Source of the DNA: Actinomycetota bacterium
Lineage (GTDB): Bacteria > Actinomycetota > Actinomycetes > Streptosporangiales > Streptosporangiaceae
Assembly (NCBI GenBank): GCA_027313705.1
Contig: DAHVDE010000041.1
Span: 124,001 to 188,000 of the forward strand
Direction: 5' to 3'
Length of the DNA: 64,000 bases
A program made the position numbers and the translations under genes. Below are positions 59,009-64,000 of the stretch, in pieces; the stretch's first letter is position 1, and each line of letters opens with the position of its first letter. Under the pieces are notes generated by a model. That model had not been told where the DNA came from. It searched no databases and worked only from the letters and a program-made list of their open reading frames with translations.

Positions 59009-59824
59009 ATGAGCGAGTGGAACGCGATGACCTACGAGGGCAAGGACACGATCCTGCGCGTAGTGAAGGACCAGGCCAATCAGATGTTCACGCTGGCCGA
59101 GCAGCCCGGTGCCTGGGAGGCGCCGACGGCGTGCGAAAGCTGGGAGGTCAGGGACGTCATCGGGCACCTTGTAGACACCATGGAGGGTTACTTCAAGGCG
59201 TTCGAGATCGCCAGGGCAGGCGCCAGCGCAGAGAACGCTTACGGCTTGCTCGGCATGCACGAGCGAGCAGGAGGCGAGGCCAGGGCCTTCCGCAGCCTGT
59301 CGCAGGAAGAGATGATGACGCGGGTAAGGGCGGACTTCGGGAAGATGATGGGCATTCTCGAGCCGCTCAGCGAAGAAGAGTGGACCACGATGATCGTGCC
59401 GCACTTCTACATGGGCCCGGTCCCCGCCTTCATCTACGCGGCCGGCCAGCTCATGGACTTCGGGGTGCACACCTGGGACATCAAGGAAGGCACGGGCAAG
59501 CCGCACGCTCTCGACGCGGACGCCGCTGACCTGCTCGTGCCTTTCATGTTCATCATCTGGCAGTCCACGATCCACCCGGACGCCGACACCGCGCCTTTCA
59601 CGATCGGCGTCAGGGTCAGCGGCCGCAACGGCGGCGACACCAGGGTGACCGTCAGCCCGGACGGGATGAGCTACGAGGCAGGGGACATCAGCGACCTGCC
59701 CGCAGTCCTCGAGTTTGACCCGGCCGGCCTGGTGCTCACCGCGTTCGGCCGGATCAACGGCGGCACCGCAAGCGGCGACACCGCACTCGCCGACCGTTTC
59801 CTCAACCTCTTCTACCGCATCTAG
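59009..59824 (+). CDS. MDMPI/DinB-like mycothiol-type enzyme family protein
   Basis: A 271-residue protein from ATG 59009 (AAGGGAG seven bases upstream). The N-terminal helical domain has the maleylpyruvate isomerase pattern: CESWEVRDVIGHLVDTMEGYF with metal-binding His, and later MDFGVHTWDIKEGTG with His and Asp. The C-terminal part is a SCP2-like beta domain (VRVSGRNGGDTRVTVSPDG). Such proteins use mycothiol for isomerisation or detoxification. Substrate unknown. Confidence 0.85.
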   Translation: MSEWNAMTYEGKDTILRVVKDQANQMFTLAEQPGAWEAPTACESWEVRDVIGHLVDTMEGYFKAFEIARAGASAENAYGLLGMHERAGGEARAFRSLSQEEMMTRVRADFGKMMGILEPLSEEEWTTMIVPHFYMGPVPAFIYAAGQLMDFGVHTWDIKEGTGKPHALDADAADLLVPFMFIIWQSTIHPDADTAPFTIGVRVSGRNGGDTRVTVSPDGMSYEAGDISDLPAVLEFDPAGLVLTAFGRINGGTASGDTALADRFLNLFYRI

Positions 59825-59854
59825 CCAGGTCCAGGCGACCGGCCAGCCCAGGGG

Positions 59855-61432
59855 TTACCGGGGCTGGCCGGCGTCCCATTCCTGTTCTTGATGTCTGGCG
59901 GGCAGTCGGTGCTTGGCCAGCCGCGCGGTCGGCGTCCTCGGCAGTTCTTCGATGAGCTGCCAGAACCGAGGCACCTTGAACGCCGACAACCGCTGCGCGG
60001 CGTAGGCGCGCAGCTCAGCGAAGTCCACCTCCGCACCAGGCGCGGCCACCACGAATGCCTTGATCTCGTCCTCCGACAGCTCAGAGGCCACAGGTACCAC
60101 GGCGGACTCGAGCACAGCCGGATGGGAGTCGAGCACCTCTTCGACCTCGAGCGGCGACAAGTTCTCCCCCCGCCGCCGCAGTACCTCCTTGCGCCGCCCC
60201 ACGAACGTGTAAGTTCCGTCGGCGTTGACGGTGACCAGGTCCCCGGTGCGCAGCCAGCCGTCGGAGGTCAGCACCGCAGCCGTCTCCTGCGGCATCCCCA
60301 GATACCCGCGGGTGAGGACCGGATTGCGCAGCAGCAACTCCCCCGTCTCCCCCGCAGCAAGCTCGGCGTCGTCGTCGCCGAGCACCTTGGCGTAGTTGAT
60401 CGTGCCGAGGTAGGGATGCTGCCGCACTGCCCCGAGCGTCCCGAACGGCCGGGTACCCCGCGGCCAGATCAGTCCGTAAGGCGACTCAGACAACGCGTAA
60501 CCGACCACGATCCGTATCCCGAACCGCCGCTCCATCTCCTCCTGCCGCGCCCGCTCAGGAGCGGGCCCTGTGTAGCAGAGCCGCAGCGGATTGCCGGCGT
60601 CGTCGGCCCGCTCAGGCTGCCGCATGAGGATCTCGAGCATCGCCCCGATCGCGTTGAACTCGGTCGCACCGTGCCGCCGCGCCGCGTCGATGAACCCGCT
60701 GGCCGAGAACCTGGGCAGGAGCACCAGCCCGGCCCCGCAGGCCAGCGAGCCAAGTACCGAGTAGATCGGCGCGTTGATGTGGAACAGCGGCAGCGACGTC
60801 ATCAGCCGGTCGCTGGCGTCAAGCTCCATCCAGAACGGGAACCCCTCCGCCGCCATCGCGTACGCCCGGTGCGTCTGCATCACCAGCTTGGACCGCCCGG
60901 TAGTCCCCGACGTCGGAATCAGCACGGCCAGATCGTCAGGCCCGACGCGGGACACCGATCCGGCGAGCATGCCTGGTTCCGGCTGACCGCTGAGAAGGTC
61001 TTCTATCCGCAAGAAAGCACCGGCGCGCCCGCCGTCCTCGACCGCGGCGCGAACCTGAGCCTCCAGGCCGGCGTCGGTGATCACCAGGACCGGATCGACC
61101 TGACGGATCAGCCCGGCCAGTTCTGCCCCGCTGCTTGCCGGATTGACCGGCACGGTCACGGCGCCGAGGTGCGCTAGCGCCAGCCACCCGATCAGGTAAT
61201 CGGGAGTCGTCCTCGCCGTCACGAGCACCAGGTCACCGTGCCCGACCCCGGCGGCGGCGAAGTTCGCCGCCGCCGCCGCGACCCTGGCGCCGACCTGAGC
61301 AAAGGTCAGTTCAACGTCGTCGGTACGTACCCAGACTCCATCGGGATCCCGCCGCACGGCCCGGTCAAGCAACGCCGGAATCGTGCCTGAGTAGTCCGCC
61401 AGGGTCGTGCCGAAATGCGCGTCGGGGCTCAT
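59855..61432 (-). CDS. Class I adenylate-forming acyl/aryl-CoA ligase
   Basis: A 525-residue enzyme from ATG 61432. It has core motifs A3 PTSGTTGRSKLVMQT, A5 VGYALSESPYG, A7 WLRTGDL, A8 RRKEVLRRRGENLSPLEVEEVL and A10 PTARLAKHRL. It activates a carboxylic acid with ATP and joins it to CoA. The A10 lysine is displaced relative to the common P-T-G-K. The group resembles crotonobetaine/cyclohexanecarboxylate-type ligases. It lies after the ABC substrate-binding gene on the same strand, separated by a hairpin and repeats. Confidence 0.9.
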   Translation of the reverse strand: MSPDAHFGTTLADYSGTIPALLDRAVRRDPDGVWVRTDDVELTFAQVGARVAAAAANFAAAGVGHGDLVLVTARTTPDYLIGWLALAHLGAVTVPVNPASSGAELAGLIRQVDPVLVITDAGLEAQVRAAVEDGGRAGAFLRIEDLLSGQPEPGMLAGSVSRVGPDDLAVLIPTSGTTGRSKLVMQTHRAYAMAAEGFPFWMELDASDRLMTSLPLFHINAPIYSVLGSLACGAGLVLLPRFSASGFIDAARRHGATEFNAIGAMLEILMRQPERADDAGNPLRLCYTGPAPERARQEEMERRFGIRIVVGYALSESPYGLIWPRGTRPFGTLGAVRQHPYLGTINYAKVLGDDDAELAAGETGELLLRNPVLTRGYLGMPQETAAVLTSDGWLRTGDLVTVNADGTYTFVGRRKEVLRRRGENLSPLEVEEVLDSHPAVLESAVVPVASELSEDEIKAFVVAAPGAEVDFAELRAYAAQRLSAFKVPRFWQLIEELPRTPTARLAKHRLPARHQEQEWDAGQPR

Positions 61433-61448
61433 GCGAGCACAATACGGC

Positions 61449-61484
61449 GCACGGCCGAGCCACCTCCCGGCGGCTCGGCCGTGC
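61449..61484 (-). terminator. 13-bp perfect hairpin between ABC and ligase genes
   Basis: GCACGGCCGAGCC (61449-61461) and GGCTCGGCCGTGC (61472-61484) are perfectly complementary with a 10-base loop. It lies in the intergenic region after the substrate-binding gene stop (61532) and before the ligase start, so it can act as a partial terminator or processing site. The right arm is also the first unit of the 13-bp tandem repeat. Confidence 0.5.
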
Positions 61485-61523
61485 GACTCGGCCGTGCGGC
61501 TCGGCCGTGCAACTCGGCCGTGC
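61474..61523. repeat. 13-bp tandem repeat, four units
   Basis: CTCGGCCGTGC occurs at 61474, 61487, 61500 and 61513 with two variable bases between copies. All units can pair with the single complementary arm at 61449-61461, so several alternative hairpins are possible. Confidence 0.85.
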
Positions 61524-61531
61524 AACTGCCC

Positions 61532-62872
61532 CTACGGCGAAGGTATGCCGCTCGCCGGTGCGCTCGGCTGCGCGGCGTTGAGCGTGGTGATCGCGCCGGT
61601 CGGCGTGTCGTTGGTGACGAACACCGGCGTGGTCGGAACTAGCTCGCCGTTCCTGATGACCCCGAGGTAGGCGCCGACGATGCCATTGTGGTCGGTAGCC
61701 GAGTAGGCGAACGGGGCTACCCCGACTGCCTGCGGCAAGCCGCCGTTGATCGCGTTGACCAGGTCCTGCCTGGTCGGGTTTTTCCCTGCCTTGAACATGG
61801 CCTGCACGAACGTGTATGCCACGGCGAGTCCGTAGAGCACGTTGCCGTCGAGCTGGTACCTGGACAGGTACTGGGTGTGGATCTTCTGCCAGAGCTGGAT
61901 CCAGCTATTCGTCGTCTCGTACGTGGACGGCAGGTAGCCATCGGTGATGATGCCGTTGGTCAGGGAGTTGCCGAACCCGGCGGTCTTGTTCTTGGCGAAC
62001 TCGGCCAGCAGCCCGGCCAGCGTGATCGGGTCAGAGCCGACGTCGCTGACCGCGAGCTGCGGGTTGTACTTAAGCCCGAGCATGGTCAGCTTGAGCAGCG
62101 CGGTGAACGCGGGGACCGAGAACGAGATCACGACCTGGGCGCCTGCCGCCTTGAGCGCAGCCACCTGCGGGGCGATCTTGATGTTGGTCGGGTCATAGCT
62201 CTGCGAGGACACAACCTGGCTCTTCGGGATCTCGTAGCTTAGGCCCTTCACGCCGTCCTGGCCGAACTCGTCGTCCTGGTAGAAGTAGCCGATCTTCTTG
62301 CCCTTGAAGTGCTGCTCGATGTACTTGCCGAGGATCTTGCCCTCACGGATGTAGTCGAGTTGCCAGCCGAACGTGTCGGGCAGGGTAGACGGCGCGTTCC
62401 AGCACTCGCATCCCGACGCGACGAAGACATCGGGGACATGCTCGCTGTTGATGAAAGGCGCGACCGCCAGGTGCGTGGGCGTGCCGAGGCCGTTGAAGAT
62501 CGCGTAGACGTTGTCCTGGAGTATGAGCTGGTGCACAACCGTCGACGTCATCGCGGGGTTGTATTCGTCGTTGAGGTACTTGTAGATGATCTTGCGACCG
62601 TAGATGCCGCCGTGAGCATTGACGTACTGGAAGTACGCGTTCGACGCGGGCGCGATCTCGTCGTAGCCGGGCGCCGCGATACCGGTGAGCGGCTGGTGGG
62701 AGCCGATCGTGATCGTCGTGGCCGTGATGCCGGGAGCCGAGGCGGTCAGCACGCCGCTGCCGCCCGGCTTGCCGCCGCCCGAGGACGACGAACTGCAGGC
62801 GGCCGCCACCAGGCTCAGCGCGGCGACTCCGGCCACCGCTGCGGCCAGCCTCGCCGGATGTGATCTGATCAT
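61532..62872 (-). CDS. ABC transporter substrate-binding lipoprotein (branched-chain amino-acid type)
   Basis: A 446-residue protein from ATG 62872 (AAAGGA seven bases upstream), overlapping the permease stop. The signal peptide ends VAAACSSSSSGGG, a lipoprotein signal-peptidase II site, so it is lipid-anchored outside the membrane. The mature part is a periplasmic-binding-protein type I fold (TITIGSHQPLTGIAAPGYDE; GKKIGYFYQDDEFGQDGVKG). It delivers ligand (amino acid, amide or aromatic acid) to the LivH/LivM permeases. The downstream CoA ligase suggests an aromatic or carboxylic acid ligand. Confidence 0.92.
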   Translation of the reverse strand: MIRSHPARLAAAVAGVAALSLVAAACSSSSSGGGKPGGSGVLTASAPGITATTITIGSHQPLTGIAAPGYDEIAPASNAYFQYVNAHGGIYGRKIIYKYLNDEYNPAMTSTVVHQLILQDNVYAIFNGLGTPTHLAVAPFINSEHVPDVFVASGCECWNAPSTLPDTFGWQLDYIREGKILGKYIEQHFKGKKIGYFYQDDEFGQDGVKGLSYEIPKSQVVSSQSYDPTNIKIAPQVAALKAAGAQVVISFSVPAFTALLKLTMLGLKYNPQLAVSDVGSDPITLAGLLAEFAKNKTAGFGNSLTNGIITDGYLPSTYETTNSWIQLWQKIHTQYLSRYQLDGNVLYGLAVAYTFVQAMFKAGKNPTRQDLVNAINGGLPQAVGVAPFAYSATDHNGIVGAYLGVIRNGELVPTTPVFVTNDTPTGAITTLNAAQPSAPASGIPSP

Positions 62873-63924
62873 AGGGATCCTTTCTTCTTGACTAGGCGGG
62901 AAAGGCCGCCCTGGATGCCACGCGGGAACGCGAGCATCACGACGATGAGCACCACGCCGTAGGCGAGGGTGGGGATCGCTGCGCTGGTCGCCTGGGAGGC
63001 GAACCCGTGGCTGACCGCGACGTCTTGCAGGTAGATCGGCACGATCACGAGCAAGGCGGCGCCCCAGATCGCCCCGGCCAGGCTGCCGAGCCCGCCGAGC
63101 ACGGCGGCGGTCAGCAACTGGATCGACAAGCCGAAAGTGAACAGGCTCGGTGAGACCGTCCCGTCGTAGATCGCGAGCAGGACACCGCCAAGACCCGCGC
63201 AGGCCGCGCTGACGATGAACGCCAGGATCTTGTACCCGGCGACGTTGAGGCCGGCCAGCGCGGCGGCTATCTCGTCGTCCCTGATCGCCCGCCAGGACCG
63301 GCCTACCTTGCTGGCGGTCAGGTTGGCGAGCAGCACGAACACGACCAGGCCGACCCCGCAGTTGACCCACGCCTGCCAGCGCTGCAGCGAGAAGTTCACG
63401 CCGAGGAAGGCCGGCGAGGTGATGAAGAAGCCTAGCCCCTGATCGCCGCCGAGCACGCCGGAGAACTGGTTGGCCAGGAACGGCAGCGCCACGGCGAACA
63501 TCAGCGTCGCGCCTGCCAGGTAAGGCCCGCGCAGCCTGGCGGCCGCCAGTCCGAAGACGGCGCCGACGGCTGCCGCGACGACCGCGGCGACGACCAGGAT
63601 GAGGCCGAGCGGCCAGTGCAGGTGCATGAAGATCAGTGCGCCCGTATAACCGCCGACCGCCATGAAGGCACCGTTGCCGATAGAGATCTGGCCGCTGAGC
63701 CCGATCAGCACGGTGAGGCCCGCCACCGCCACGACCATCGCTGCGACCTGCGCCATCAGGTAGTCACGGTAGGGGTCAAGGCCGACAGAAATCAGGTAAA
63801 GCACCACCGCGCCGCCGGCCGCGAGCAGTACGTGCCTCGCGAGCGTAGACCGGCTGAGCCAGGCCAGGCGCCTTTGGGCAGCAGGCACCTCGATCTGCTC
63901 GGACACATCGGATGCCATAGTCAC
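62869..63924 (-). CDS. livM: Branched-chain amino-acid-type ABC permease LivM
   Basis: A 351-residue protein starting with GTG 63924 (ATG 63918 alternative). About nine transmembrane segments and the LivM signature GLSGQISIGNGAFMAVGGYTG are present, as are GRSWRAIRDDEIAAALAGLNV and LGGLGSLAGAIWGAALL. It ends with a basic tail (KKKGSL) and overlaps the substrate-binding gene by 4 bases. It forms the membrane channel with LivH. Confidence 0.95.
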   Translation of the reverse strand: MTMASDVSEQIEVPAAQRRLAWLSRSTLARHVLLAAGGAVVLYLISVGLDPYRDYLMAQVAAMVVAVAGLTVLIGLSGQISIGNGAFMAVGGYTGALIFMHLHWPLGLILVVAAVVAAAVGAVFGLAAARLRGPYLAGATLMFAVALPFLANQFSGVLGGDQGLGFFITSPAFLGVNFSLQRWQAWVNCGVGLVVFVLLANLTASKVGRSWRAIRDDEIAAALAGLNVAGYKILAFIVSAACAGLGGVLLAIYDGTVSPSLFTFGLSIQLLTAAVLGGLGSLAGAIWGAALLVIVPIYLQDVAVSHGFASQATSAAIPTLAYGVVLIVVMLAFPRGIQGGLSRLVKKKGSL

Positions 63925-64000
63925 ACCCGCCTTGCCTGGGCCGAGGAGAACAAGCCTGATGGCCGGAACATCAGCACGAGCAGCAGTGCCGCCAGCCCGA
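63921..64000 (-). CDS. LivH permease, C-terminal end only
   Basis: The frame entering from the right edge reads LVLMFRPSGLFSSAQARRV and stops at TGA 63921-63923, overlapping the livM GTG. This is the typical end of a LivH-type permease (MFRPSGLFG-like). The remainder lies outside the window. Confidence 0.75.
   Translation of the reverse strand, partial: GLAALLLVLMFRPSGLFSSAQARRV

Noticed and set aside
59888-61177. Rightward frame opposite the CoA ligase
   Set aside because: Antisense of all the core adenylation motifs.

Overview
The window is high-GC DNA from an actinomycete (Actinomycetota). The signs are a WhiB remnant, an F420-type LLM oxidoreductase, a mycothiol-type maleylpyruvate isomerase-fold protein, a HbhA-like gene next to an XRE regulator as in mycobacteria, PF04672-type methyltransferase and XRE families typical of streptomycete-like genomes, and a C-3 hopanoid methylase. 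Genus cannot be decided from the sequence alone.

Layout. 1-4.3 kb: a leftward tusA-dsrE-hdrC-hdrB-hdrA operon (sulfur-carrier relay feeding a heterodisulfide-reductase-like complex), with two ArsR repressors, a cysteine-rich protein and palindromic operator candidates. 4.4-8.8 kb: ECF sigma factor, membrane protein, ABC ATPase and permeases in one overlapping operon. 9-11 kb: a beta-lactamase-family remnant and hpnR. 11.2-14.3 kb: a four-gene cassette resembling type VII secretion substrates. 14.7-17.7 kb: an unusual two-component pair. 17.8-19.6 kb: an XRE-ImmA protease protein and its partner. 19.7-28.8 kb: metabolic and housekeeping singletons (RbsD/FucU, hydrolase, EthD, LLM oxidoreductase with a KstR-like operator, thioesterase, SDR, CGNR, DMT transporter, DinB, LigD-like PE-POL protein). 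28.8-40.1 kb: a stress-signalling block with a SigB/F-type sigma factor, two PP2C phosphatases, ANTAR proteins, a giant HAMP-repeat hybrid kinase, a STAS protein and a MEDS-ATPase protein. 40.3-41.6 kb: glycosyltransferase.

42.7-52.6 kb is an accessory island. Nine leftward genes (42719-49941) lie 16 bp or less apart or overlap. They run from a PF04672-type methyltransferase through two XRE regulators and an RsbW-like ATPase to a MazG fusion, a TylF-like methyltransferase and a protein resembling the DNA-base-hypermodification (HMUDK/aGPT-Pplase) group. Beyond the divergent promoter lie a tandemly duplicated XRE gene and a SLOG-like protein. The right edge cuts an ABC ATPase gene just after its Walker A motif. 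A dead IS1634/IS1549-type element with a direct repeat of about 92 bp then separates that stump from a DesK-type two-component system.

56.6-64 kb: a HbhA-like gene and its XRE neighbour, a CbiX-like protein, an MDMPI-like protein, an acyl-CoA synthetase-like ligase, and the start of a branched-chain amino-acid-type ABC transporter running off the right edge.

A recurring oddity is genes with their middle removed: beta-lactamase, WhiB, a small membrane protein, a NarL-type regulator, the transposase and the ABC ATPase all keep recognisable ends but lack internal or catalytic parts.
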